14,487 nt of DNA from Croceibacterium_A sp965977975 (GTDB taxonomy: Bacteria > Pseudomonadota > Alphaproteobacteria > Sphingomonadales > Sphingomonadaceae). The notes beneath the pieces are model-generated. The model did not search any database and had not been told where the DNA came from. It saw only the letters and a list, made by a program, of their open reading frames with translations. How positions within the stretch are numbered: position 1 is the stretch's first letter; each line of letters begins with the position of its first letter. The stretch is taken from contig CBHCZH010000087.1 of NCBI GenBank assembly GCA_965977975.1, positions 1 to 14,487 of the forward strand, given 5' to 3'. This document shows positions 1 through 7,913 of this stretch, in pieces. Both the position numbers and the translations under genes were made by a program.

Positions 1-325
1 GCCCAGCAAGGCGGCGGCGAGCGCGGTGGAGGCCAGGGCCGGGGGAATGCCGAACGCGGCAACCGCGGCCAGGCCGATGCCGGCCCGTCGATGGCGCAAT
101 CGACGCGCGGTTCCGAGCGGCGCGGCAACCGCGGCAGCACAGTGCGTGAGGAGCGCGGCAATGCCGATCGCGGCAACACCAACCCCGGCAACGAAGCCAA
201 TCGCGGCAGCGACCGCGCCGCGCAGCGCGCCGCCGTGGACGATCGCGGCAGTGGCAACGCCAATCGCGGCAACGACAACCGCGCCGTCGTTGTCGATCGC
301 CGCGATGGCAATCGCGGCGCCGACA
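1..325 (+). repeat. Imperfect coding repeats for RGN/GNxxRGN units
   Basis: Variants of the DNA word CGCGGCAAC or AATCGCGGCA recur about every 15-30 bases in this stretch, for example near 46-65, 121-130, 160-180, 205-215, 241-275 and 309-320. All stay in the reading frame of the enclosing gene and encode Arg-Gly-Asn or Arg-Gly-Ser. The array starts before the window. It looks like a low-complexity protein repeat that can expand or contract, not a mobile element. Confidence 0.7.
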
Positions 326-930
326 TCGTGCGCGTGCGCGACTTCGCCAGGCTCGCTTCGCGCGGGCTGATCGACGGCTGCCCGCCGGGTCTCGCCAGAA
401 AGAACCCGCCGTGCGTGCCGCCCGGCCAAGTGCGCAACGCGTTCGGATGGGATCGGCCCGACTTCTGGGGCCTGCGTCTCGGCGACGGGCGCTTCTTCTA
501 CGACGATGGCTACCTGATCCGGCTCGGCCCGGACGGGCGGATCGGCGGCTACGTTCCGTTACTCGGCGGCGCGCTTGGAATCGGCAGCGCGTGGCCCTCG
601 TATTATGAGCCGTTCGCACTCCCGGGCTACTATGAGCGCTACTACGGACTCGGCCCGTACAGTTCCTATCGCTTCGCCGACAACGTCATCTACCGTGTCG
701 ATCCGGAAACCGCGGCAATCACCTCGGTCGCGGCGCTGCTGACCGGCGACGACTTCGTGATCGGACAGCCGATGCCGATCGGCTACGACATCTACAACGT
801 TCCTTACGGCTATCGCGATCGTTACATCGACGGCCCAGGCGGGTATTATCGCTATGCCGACGGGTACATCTACCAGGTCGATCCCGAGACCCGCCTGATC
901 GCCGCGGCGATCGAGTTGCTCGCGTCGTGA
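1..930 (+). CDS. Unassigned Gly/Asn/Arg-repeat protein with three Tyr/Asp-rich motifs (5' partial)
   Basis: The frame is open from base 1 to a TGA at 928-930, giving 309 visible residues. The Met at 91-93 lies inside the repeat region, so the true start is almost certainly upstream of the window, probably with a signal peptide. Residues 1 to about 107 are a low-complexity tract of imperfect RGN, RGS and GNxxRGN units. Next comes a short segment with two cysteines (GLIDGCPPGLARKNPPCVPP, near residues 123-142). The C-terminal half is rich in Tyr, Gly and Asp. It holds three related motifs: YDDGYLIRLGPDGRIGGYVP, YRFADNVIYRVDPETAAITS and YRYADGYIYQVDPETRLIAA. I do not recognise a family and assign no function. 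The composition suggests an exported or envelope protein, which is inference. The stop overlaps the GTG of the fasciclin gene, so the two are probably co-translated. Confidence 0.85.
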   Translation, partial: AQQGGGERGGGQGRGNAERGNRGQADAGPSMAQSTRGSERRGNRGSTVREERGNADRGNTNPGNEANRGSDRAAQRAAVDDRGSGNANRGNDNRAVVVDRRDGNRGADIVRVRDFARLASRGLIDGCPPGLARKNPPCVPPGQVRNAFGWDRPDFWGLRLGDGRFFYDDGYLIRLGPDGRIGGYVPLLGGALGIGSAWPSYYEPFALPGYYERYYGLGPYSSYRFADNVIYRVDPETAAITSVAALLTGDDFVIGQPMPIGYDIYNVPYGYRDRYIDGPGGYYRYADGYIYQVDPETRLIAAAIELLAS

Positions 931-1502
931 GTAAGTCGCCAATGGACCGCGCCTTCGTGGCGTTGGCGGCCGCGGCGCTGGCGCTGCAAGGCTGCTCGGG
1001 CGAGGATGCGGCTGACGACGAAGCCGCGGAGGCCAGCAGCGAGACGCTCGCTTCGCTGATCATGGAGGCAGACGAGTTGTCGACCGTGGCCGGCGTGCTC
1101 GGCGAGGCTGGGCTCGCACAGGTCTTCGACGGCGCTGCTTCCTATACCCTCTTCGCGCCGCAGGATGCCGCGTTCGACGCGCTCGGCGAGGCAGGCGAGG
1201 ACTTACGCTCCCCCGAACAGCGCGCCGCCATGGTCGCGATTCTTCGCGACCATATCGTGCCCGGCTATCTGACCCCGGACGACATCGGCAGCGCGATCGA
1301 GGCGGCCGACGACGGCAGCGTCGAGATGCGCACAATGGGCGGCCACTTCGTGACCTTCACCGGCGAAGGCGAGGACATCACCGTGACGTCCGAGGACGGT
1401 GCCAGCGCGCGTTTCGCCGGCGAGGCGCTACGCGGAAGCAACGGCGTCGCGATCCCGCTCGACGGAGTGCTACGGAAGTTCGGCGAAGCGCCCGAAGGAT
1501 AA
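927..1502 (+). CDS. Fasciclin-domain lipoprotein
   Basis: A 191-residue protein that is predicted to be exported, lipidated and surface- or periplasm-anchored. The N-terminus is a signal peptide with a hydrophobic Ala/Leu core ending in LQGC, with Cys23 as the likely lipidated residue. Gln at -2 of the lipobox is unusual but tolerated. An acidic linker follows, then one fasciclin (FAS1) domain over about residues 40-188. Its two signature segments are visible: YTLFAPQDAAF (H1) and NGVAIPLDGVL (H2), with HIVPG between them. FAS1 domains are generally linked to adhesion or extracellular-matrix contacts; the role here is unknown. The chosen start is GTG at 927, overlapping the preceding TGA, because it supplies the Lys and Arg of a normal signal-peptide n-region. 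The ATG at 942 is the alternative and leaves a poorly charged n-region. The gene ends 33 bases before the convergent tamB. Confidence 0.9.
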   Translation: MSKSPMDRAFVALAAAALALQGCSGEDAADDEAAEASSETLASLIMEADELSTVAGVLGEAGLAQVFDGAASYTLFAPQDAAFDALGEAGEDLRSPEQRAAMVAILRDHIVPGYLTPDDIGSAIEAADDGSVEMRTMGGHFVTFTGEGEDITVTSEDGASARFAGEALRGSNGVAIPLDGVLRKFGEAPEG

Positions 1503-1505
1503 GAG

Positions 1506-1526
1506 TCCCCCCGCTTGCGGGTGGGA
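1506..1526. terminator. Short GC-rich palindrome between convergent genes, possible bidirectional terminator
   Basis: The sequence CCCCCCGCTTGCGGG lies in the 33-bp gap between the fasciclin gene and tamB. Bases 1507-1514 can pair with 1517-1524 with one mismatch, around a TT (effectively CTTG) loop. There is no strong T-run on either strand, so Rho-independent termination is only plausible. The core resembles the palindromes near 7892-7909 and 12907-12927 and may be a decayed copy of the same dispersed repeat. Confidence 0.4.
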
Positions 1527-1535
1527 AGATCTCTC

Positions 1536-4500
1536 TCAGTAATCCTTGCGGTATTCCCCGGCCAGCGAGCCCCGGCTGAGCGTGTCGATGCTGGCCAGGA
1601 TGGACAACCAGCTGGTCACCCGGAACTCGAGCGAGGTGGCGTTGTAGCCGCGTCCGTCAGTGACGATCTCGGCATAGAAGCGCCGCCCGAAGTTCTTGCC
1701 CAGCGCAATCGCAGTGCCGCGGTCGAGCGCCGGGTCGGCCGGGACGATACGCAACCGATCAAGCCCGATCGATTGGCGCAAGCGGTTGATCGGGTCCATC
1801 CCCCCGCCGCCGCGTAAGCTCGCCACCGCGGCACCGAGCTGCAACGCGTCGGTCGCGGATAGATTGGTGATCCCGTCGCCGAACAGCATCCGGGCGAGCA
1901 ACTCCTCCTCGGGCAGGGCGGGAACCGAGCTGAAAGTGATGATCGGCTGGCTCGCACTCCCGGTGACGGTGACCGCGACTGAAAGGTCGTTGACCTCAGT
2001 CTCGGCGCGGATGTTGAGCCTGGGGTCAGGCGGCGAGTTGCCGTCGAAATCGATCTCGCCGCGGGTGATGTCGAACCGCACTCCGGCGAATTGGTAGAAC
2101 CCCTGGCGCGGCACCACGTTCGCTTCGCCGGTGATCGTCGGGTTCTCGGTGGTGCCGCGCAGCCGGATGTCGGCGCTCCACTCGCTGTCGAGGCCCATGC
2201 CGTCGACTTCGATGCCGCCCGGCGCGCGGGCGTCGATCAGGTAGCGCCATGCCTCGCCCGGCGCGCGCGGTGGCGCGATGTCGGGCGGCAGGTTGATCTC
2301 GCGGGTGCGGATGTTGGGCAGGCGCTGCGTCGCCGCCGCGCCGCCGAGCTGCCAGCGGGCGCGGTTGACGCTAAGCCGCCCGGCGATCGTGCCTCCGACG
2401 CCGCTCGAGACGATCCGGATCGGGCCCGTGACGGTCGCACCCATCCCGGCAAGGTCGAGCACCTCGGCATTGCGCGCGGCAAGGCGAAGATCGAGGCGCG
2501 GGCCGCGGTCGCGGGTCATGTTCGAGAGGTCGACGAAGCCACTGCCGCTCATCCTGCCGCCGTTGGGGGTGGCGCCTGCGAAGCTGGTCAGGTTGAGCCG
2601 CGAGCCCGAGAACGCGCCGCGCGCGCGGACATTCTGAAGCACAGTGCCGGTCAGGGCGCTTTCCACGCCGAGCGCATCGCCGGCGATCGAGCCGCGCACG
2701 CGCGGTTCCCGAAGCGTGCCGGTCACGTCGGCGGCAACGCGCAGCGTTCCGGTCACGTCGATCAATTCGATCGTCGAGAGTCGCCACAGCGCATCGGCCG
2801 GCCCTTCGAAGCGCAGCTGTGCGAACAGGTCGCCCGCGTAGAGCCGCTCGTTCAGCCCGCCCGTGGCCGGCAGGCCTGAAATGCGCGCCTGCAGTCGGCC
2901 ACGGGTCTGCCCTTCCTCCTGCATGACGGCGCGAGCGGTGAGCTGGCTCGCGGTGAGTCGCGCGACGAGCGCGAGGTCGATCGGGCGCGACGAAAGCACA
3001 AGGCCCGAACGGGTCAGGTTGTCGACCATGACACGAGCCTCACCCACCGGCACCCCGCCCGGCCCCGCTCCGAGGTCGACGATGCCCGAGACCGTACCGC
3101 CCAAGCCCACGTCGCCGGCAAACACGTCAAGCAGCGAGAGCGGCATCTGCGCCAGGCTGACGCGGCCTTGCGCGGGTTCGCGCCCGCCGAAGCGGCCCTC
3201 GGCGATGACGAAGCCGCGCCCGAAGCTGAGCTGGGTCTTCTGCATCGCCCAGCCGCCGTCGGCGGTCTTGAGCAGCACCGCGCGGCGCGGCATCGTGATC
3301 TCACGGCCGGCATAGTTGCCGCGTGCAGCGACCGCGATCCGCTCGGGCGCGACGTCGCCGAGAAGCTGTAGGTTGAAGCGACTGCCGCGACGCCCGCTCA
3401 GCGAAGCCTGGACGTTGCCGCGACCGTTGACGACCTGGGCATTGGCGGCGAGGCGGCCGATGAACAGCGTGCCGTAGTTGATGCCCGCAGCGCGGACGGT
3501 GCCGTTCGCCGACCAGTTGCCCTGCCCGAAGTATCCGCTTGCATCGATCGTCGCCTGGTTGATCGACAGCGTCGTGGGCCCGCGGAAGGTCGCGTTGTTG
3601 GCGGTCAATGCGACATCGAAGCCTTGCCCGCCGCCGCGCGGGGCGAGTCCGATGGTGCCGTTCACTCCGCCGCCCGCGAGCCGGAGTGTGCCGGCGACGG
3701 CGTTGTCGGCGAACGTAAGGTCGCCGGTTACGGTCGTCCGCCAGATGTCGAGCCGCTGGATGCCGATCCGCGTCGGCCCCCTCGCCGGCATGGTCAGATT
3801 GATCAGCCCGTCGAATGGCCCAAGCATCGACTGGCCTTCGGTATCGATGCGGAATCCGTCGCGTGTCGGGGCCATTGCGACCCGCACGTCCCTCAGGCCC
3901 GCCGCCGGGTAGGGACTGGCGAAGACCAGCGTCGCGCGCGGCCCGTCGCCGGCGATGGCGGCCTCGACGGTGAACGGACCGTAGTCGACGTGCCGCCCGC
4001 TCCCGGCCAGCGTGGTGCGGCCGTTCTCGACGCGTCCATCGAGCGTGAGCGTCAGCTTGCTCGCGGTCAGCCGGGTGTTGTCGAACACGATCGGCCGCCC
4101 CGCCCCGAGCAGTACGGCGCCGTTGAAGCGGATGTTGCTGCCCGCGACATTGGCGAGCGTGGCATTGGTCACGCGCGGCATCCGGCCGGTGAAGTTGGCA
4201 GCCAGCCGCCACGGCAAACCATTGCCGATGGTGAAGCGGATCTTCGCCCCGGCATCGACCGTGCCCATATTCTCGAGCACCAGCCCGCGCGCCTCGACCG
4301 GCCCGGCGAGCGCGTAGCCGCCGCGATTGATGTCGCCTCGCAGCGTGAGGTCGGCGCGCAATCGCGGGAAGCGCAGCTCGAGATCGTCCGAACGCAGTGC
4401 CTCGTCGGCGAGCGTGACCCTGCCGCGCAGCCGACCGTTTACCAGCGTGGGATCGATCAGCGCGTTGCCGCTAGTGATGCGGCGAACCGAAGCATCGAGC

Positions 4501-5741
4501 GGCAGGATCCAGCGCCGCCCATCGTAGGCGAGCGTGCCGCGCTGGCGAATCGCGGTGAATACCGTGCCCCCGAAGTCCGCCTCGCCGATGTCGAGCTCGA
4601 ACGGTGCGGTGAAGCCGCGGAACGGTCCGTCGAGCGTCGTGCGCATCACCGTGTCGCGGAACACCAGGCCGGGGCCGAACAGGTCCTGGTTGGTGAGTAC
4701 GAGCTCGAGGTCGAGGTCGCGGAAGGCGTTGTCGCCGAGGTCGATCGCCCCGTCGCCGTCGAGGTTCGCGCCGGCCCCACGGACTGCCAAGGTACCGGTG
4801 AGCACGCTGTCGTCCAGCGTGCCGACCCCGGCGAGCGAGACCACTTCGCCGAGCGCCGCCGCGCCGAGGCCGGTAACGTAGTCGCCCGGCCGCGCCTGGC
4901 CGACGACGCGGTAAATGCCCTCGCGGTTGTGGAGCCGCAGCGCGACGATGTTCTCATCGCCTTGGGTGACGACGAATGCGCCGGTCCAGGCGCTCCACCG
5001 GCCGTCGCCGACGATCCGCGCGCGCACGTCCTCCTCGGCGCCCATCAGCATCGCCAGGAGGCCGCCCGCAGGAGCGCGGTAATCGACGTCGATGTCGAAG
5101 CGGTCGCCGTCGGGATAAGCGTCGATCAGTGCCTCGAGCTCGTCGCCGCCGCCGAGATCGCCGTCGGCGTCGAGCAGCAGGCGCCCTTCGCGCACGTCGG
5201 CGCGGGCGGTGAAGTCGATGATCCGCTGGTCCCCGAGCAGGCCCTCCGCCACGACCAGGTCGTCGACCACGAAGCGGTCCACGCGAATGTCGAAATCGGG
5301 CAGGATCGGCGCGTCGGGGTCGCCGGGCCGCAGCTCGGGCGCGGCATGGAGCGTGCCGCCGTGGAGCACGAGGTGGCGCACGTCGAGACCGGTGAAGAAG
5401 AACTTGAGCGGCCGCCAATTGAGGTCGACCTCCGGCACCTCGAGGAACATCGTGTTCTCGGCATCGCGGAACTTCACGTCGTGCAACGTCGCGCTCCACA
5501 GCACCGAGCCTTCGATCCGCCCGACCTCGATCTTGAGGCCCGAGGCGGGCGCGACCTCGGCGATCCGCTGGGCGATGAACGACCGGCCCGAACCCGTGTG
5601 CAGCCAGGCGACGGCAATGCCGATCAGCACGAGCAGCGCGATGAACGCGATGGCGAGCCAGCGCAGCACACGGCGCGCCAGCGAGCGGCGGGCCGGGGGC
5701 GCCGGTTCCGCTTCCTCGACCAGGACTTCGTCGTCCGCCAT
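1536..5741 (-). CDS. tamB: TamB, translocation and assembly module inner-membrane component (DUF490 family)
   Basis: A 1401-residue protein. TamB works with the outer-membrane protein TamA. The family is AsmA-like and is thought to form a long lipid-lined bridge across the periplasm, serving phospholipid transport and/or outer-membrane protein assembly. An acidic and proline-rich cytoplasmic stretch (residues 1-24) is followed by one transmembrane helix at about 25-47. A long beta-rich region follows, with many recurring GxxxL/V-type strands. The C-terminal 300-350 residues match the TamB C-terminal domain (for example LLARMLFGDGITNLSATDAL and ALGKNFGRRFYAEIVTDGRG) and the protein ends in GEYRKDY. 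Length is typical for alphaproteobacterial TamB. The ATG at 5741-5739 overlaps the tamA stop as TGATG. The frame stays open a further 927 bases upstream, but that part runs out of frame through tamA and translates to Arg-rich low-complexity sequence, so it is not coding. Confidence 0.94.
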   Translation of the reverse strand: MADDEVLVEEAEPAPPARRSLARRVLRWLAIAFIALLVLIGIAVAWLHTGSGRSFIAQRIAEVAPASGLKIEVGRIEGSVLWSATLHDVKFRDAENTMFLEVPEVDLNWRPLKFFFTGLDVRHLVLHGGTLHAAPELRPGDPDAPILPDFDIRVDRFVVDDLVVAEGLLGDQRIIDFTARADVREGRLLLDADGDLGGGDELEALIDAYPDGDRFDIDVDYRAPAGGLLAMLMGAEEDVRARIVGDGRWSAWTGAFVVTQGDENIVALRLHNREGIYRVVGQARPGDYVTGLGAAALGEVVSLAGVGTLDDSVLTGTLAVRGAGANLDGDGAIDLGDNAFRDLDLELVLTNQDLFGPGLVFRDTVMRTTLDGPFRGFTAPFELDIGEADFGGTVFTAIRQRGTLAYDGRRWILPLDASVRRITSGNALIDPTLVNGRLRGRVTLADEALRSDDLELRFPRLRADLTLRGDINRGGYALAGPVEARGLVLENMGTVDAGAKIRFTIGNGLPWRLAANFTGRMPRVTNATLANVAGSNIRFNGAVLLGAGRPIVFDNTRLTASKLTLTLDGRVENGRTTLAGSGRHVDYGPFTVEAAIAGDGPRATLVFASPYPAAGLRDVRVAMAPTRDGFRIDTEGQSMLGPFDGLINLTMPARGPTRIGIQRLDIWRTTVTGDLTFADNAVAGTLRLAGGGVNGTIGLAPRGGGQGFDVALTANNATFRGPTTLSINQATIDASGYFGQGNWSANGTVRAAGINYGTLFIGRLAANAQVVNGRGNVQASLSGRRGSRFNLQLLGDVAPERIAVAARGNYAGREITMPRRAVLLKTADGGWAMQKTQLSFGRGFVIAEGRFGGREPAQGRVSLAQMPLSLLDVFAGDVGLGGTVSGIVDLGAGPGGVPVGEARVMVDNLTRSGLVLSSRPIDLALVARLTASQLTARAVMQEEGQTRGRLQARISGLPATGGLNERLYAGDLFAQLRFEGPADALWRLSTIELIDVTGTLRVAADVTGTLREPRVRGSIAGDALGVESALTGTVLQNVRARGAFSGSRLNLTSFAGATPNGGRMSGSGFVDLSNMTRDRGPRLDLRLAARNAEVLDLAGMGATVTGPIRIVSSGVGGTIAGRLSVNRARWQLGGAAATQRLPNIRTREINLPPDIAPPRAPGEAWRYLIDARAPGGIEVDGMGLDSEWSADIRLRGTTENPTITGEANVVPRQGFYQFAGVRFDITRGEIDFDGNSPPDPRLNIRAETEVNDLSVAVTVTGSASQPIITFSSVPALPEEELLARMLFGDGITNLSATDALQLGAAVASLRGGGGMDPINRLRQSIGLDRLRIVPADPALDRGTAIALGKNFGRRFYAEIVTDGRGYNATSLEFRVTSWLSILASIDTLSRGSLAGEYRKDY

Positions 5742-7885
5742 CAGAATGACTGCCCGAGGCCAACGTAGACGCCGAACTTGGGATCGTTCGGGCCGGGGTT
5801 GAGCGGCACGGCGATATCGACCCGCAGCGGGCCGAAGCTGGTGTGATAGCGCGCGCCGATGCCCGCGCCGATCTTGATCTGGTCGAACCCCGGGGTCGGG
5901 TCTTCGCCGACCGTGCCCGCGTCGACGAACGGCACGATGCCCAGCGCGCCGTCGAGCAGACCGGTGCGGATGCGCGCCTCGAACGACAGCTCGGTCAGCG
6001 AACGGCCGCCGGTCGGATCGCCCTGGTCGTTGCGCGGGCCGATGCCCTTGTAGTCGTAGCCGCGCACCGATCCGCCGCCGCCGGCATAAAGCCGCCGCGA
6101 GGGAGCGATCGCGGCGACCGGCGCGCCCGGAATGCTGGCGAACTTCGCGCGCGCGGCGATCACTACGTTCTCGCTCGCCTGGAGGTAGTAGGTCCCCTCG
6201 ACCTCGCCGCGCAGGTAGAAGCTTTCCATGTCGTTGCTGCGCGAAACCTCGGGCGAGAGTCGCGCGCCGAGGCGGAAGCCTTCGGTCGGATCGAGCAGGT
6301 CGTCCGAAGTGTCGAGCTGCGCGAACAGCGGCAGCGCGGCGATGAAGAAGGTCTCGCGCGGGCCGAGGTTGCCGGCGGCGTCGCGCGCCCGCTCGGCGGT
6401 GGCGACCAGCTCGAGCCCCACCGACCAGCTGAACGGCTTCTGGAACAGGATTGTGCTGACCCGCTCGAACGTGCCGACCAGCGAGGCGGTGCGCGAATCG
6501 TACGGCCCGTAATCGATCGTGCTGGCGTAGGCGTCGATCGTCAGGATCTTGTCGCGGCCGCCGAAATTGTTCTTGCGGAAGGTCACCCCGGCGAGCTGCT
6601 CGCTGGTTCCGAGGATGCCGCGCACGCGCAACATGCCTTCGGGCGGGAACAGGTTGCGGTGCTCCCACATCCCTTCGACCTTGAAGCCCTCGCCGGTGCC
6701 GTAGCCGATGCGCCCGGCGATCGTGCGCAGCTTCGCGGGTGTCATCTCGACGGCGACGTCGACCGTTCCCGGCTCGCCGTTCGCGGGCGGCGCCGTCTCG
6801 ACCGGAGTCAGCGTGACGCTCGAGACGAGCCCGGTGGCGAGGATCGCGCGGCGCAGGTCGAGCTCGAGGCTGCGCTGGTAGATGTCCCCGGGCTCGAACC
6901 GCGCGATGTCGGCAAGGTGCTTGCCCGACATGAAGCGCGGCATGTTGCTGGTCACCGTGCCGAAGCGGTACTTACCGCCCGGCGTCACCGGCATCGTCAG
7001 GTCGCCTTCCTGGCGCGCATGATCGACCAGAAGCTCGGGCTCGCGGATCGCCGCGAACGGATAGCCGGATTCGCCGAGAGCCGTGTCGAGGTCGTAGCGC
7101 TCCTCGACGATCTTGTCGGCGAGCAGCGGGTCGCCGGCCTGGATCTCGAACGCCTCGCGCAGTAACGTGTAATCGGCCACCGCCGCCGCGAGACTGCCAA
7201 GGTCGATCGCACCGAAGCGGTATTGCTGACCCGGCACGATGTCGAAACGCACCGTCGGCTGGCCGTCATCGGCGACGTCGACGGCCTGTTCGTCGCCTGG
7301 GTCTATTCCGCCAACCGAGCGGAATACGAGCGCGTCGTAGTAGCCATAGACCCGCAGCATGCGCTGCAGCAGATCCTCGTCGGCGCGGGCCTGCGCGGCG
7401 AGGCGCGCGGCGTTGCCGTCGTCGTCGAGCTCCTCGATGGTCGACAGCGCCTTGAAGCGGTCGATGAACTCGTCGTGGTGCGGAAACAGCGCCCGCTCCT
7501 CGGGAAACACTAGCACCAGCTCGTCGGAGATGCGCTCCTCCTCGCCCATCGCGACCTGGCGCTGCTCGTCCTCGAAATCGGCGAACTGGATGTCTTCCTC
7601 AGGCTCAAGCGGGGCGAGCTGAGGAAGCTCCTGGTTCTCCGGCCAGGGGACATCGATGCCCGGCAGCTCCACCAGCGGCGAGGTGGGATCGAGCTCGCCG
7701 GGGTCGTCTTCCGCCGCGGCGGCTTCGGGCGGCACGCCCTGCTCGGCCCAGGCCTCGGGGTTGACGACCGCCTCGTCCGGAATCAGTTCCTCGAGAGTGG
7801 CCGGCGCCTCGGTGTCCTGCGCCGCTAGGGGCGAGCAAATGAGCGAGGCCGAGGCGGCTAGCGAAAAGATAAGGTGCCGGCCCAA
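5741..7885 (-). CDS. tamA: TamA, Omp85-family outer-membrane assembly factor
   Basis: A 714-residue outer-membrane protein, partner of TamB. A signal peptide of about 22 residues (hydrophobic core LIFSLAASASLICSP, cleavage near LAA|QD) is followed by an acidic Pro/Glu-rich linker to about residue 115. Three POTRA-like segments follow: one containing LLQRMLRVYGYYDA, one near residue 218 (GQQYRFGAIDLG) and one near 303. The 16-strand-type barrel covers about 385-714. It contains the Omp85 loop-6 signature VRGYDY at 607-612 and ends in a terminal Phe (GLGQSF), as expected of barrel proteins. The most likely start is TTG at 7885, just before GRHLIFSL. No ATG or GTG gives a sensible signal peptide, and upstream in-frame Met codons lie inside bpt. 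GGGAGG lies upstream, inside a palindrome. The gene is 28 bases after bpt and overlaps tamB by one base. Confidence 0.92.
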   Translation of the reverse strand: MGRHLIFSLAASASLICSPLAAQDTEAPATLEELIPDEAVVNPEAWAEQGVPPEAAAAEDDPGELDPTSPLVELPGIDVPWPENQELPQLAPLEPEEDIQFADFEDEQRQVAMGEEERISDELVLVFPEERALFPHHDEFIDRFKALSTIEELDDDGNAARLAAQARADEDLLQRMLRVYGYYDALVFRSVGGIDPGDEQAVDVADDGQPTVRFDIVPGQQYRFGAIDLGSLAAAVADYTLLREAFEIQAGDPLLADKIVEERYDLDTALGESGYPFAAIREPELLVDHARQEGDLTMPVTPGGKYRFGTVTSNMPRFMSGKHLADIARFEPGDIYQRSLELDLRRAILATGLVSSVTLTPVETAPPANGEPGTVDVAVEMTPAKLRTIAGRIGYGTGEGFKVEGMWEHRNLFPPEGMLRVRGILGTSEQLAGVTFRKNNFGGRDKILTIDAYASTIDYGPYDSRTASLVGTFERVSTILFQKPFSWSVGLELVATAERARDAAGNLGPRETFFIAALPLFAQLDTSDDLLDPTEGFRLGARLSPEVSRSNDMESFYLRGEVEGTYYLQASENVVIAARAKFASIPGAPVAAIAPSRRLYAGGGGSVRGYDYKGIGPRNDQGDPTGGRSLTELSFEARIRTGLLDGALGIVPFVDAGTVGEDPTPGFDQIKIGAGIGARYHTSFGPLRVDIAVPLNPGPNDPKFGVYVGLGQSF

Positions 7886-7911
7886 TGCCCCCCTCCCGCT
7901 TGGGGGAGGAG
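7886..7911 (-). promoter_or_regulatory. Palindrome overlapping the tamA ribosome-binding site
   Basis: The gap between bpt and tamA is filled by a GC-rich palindrome. On the + strand CCTCCC (7892-7897) pairs with GGGAGG (7904-7909) around GCTTGG. In the mRNA (- strand) the GGGAGG that would serve as Shine-Dalgarno sequence for the TTG start at 7885 is the 3' arm of this hairpin. Folding could therefore limit ribosome access and leave tamA dependent on translation of bpt. The sequence is visible; the regulatory effect is inference. Confidence 0.45.
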
Positions 7912-7913
7912 AA

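Noticed and set aside
1..325. Possible CRISPR-like or tandem DNA repeat array.
   Set aside because: The units are imperfect and irregularly spaced, keep the reading frame, and encode RGN/RGS protein repeats. There are no constant repeats with unique spacers.
3624..5768. 714-codon open frame on the + strand, antisense to tamB.
   Set aside because: It is composed of Arg, Ala, Glu and Val with no domain or signal. Long antisense frames are expected opposite a GC-rich gene with strong third-position bias, and tamB itself is well supported.
5742..6668. The tamB reading frame stays open for 927 more bases upstream, suggesting a 1710-residue protein.
   Set aside because: This stretch runs in another frame through tamA's well-conserved barrel, and its translation is Arg/Pro-rich low-complexity sequence. 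The ATG at 5741 gives the normal TamB N-terminus with a transmembrane helix.
5843..7165. 440-codon open frame on the + strand, antisense to tamA.
   Set aside because: Same cause: it mirrors tamA codons, has charged low-complexity content and no recognisable family.
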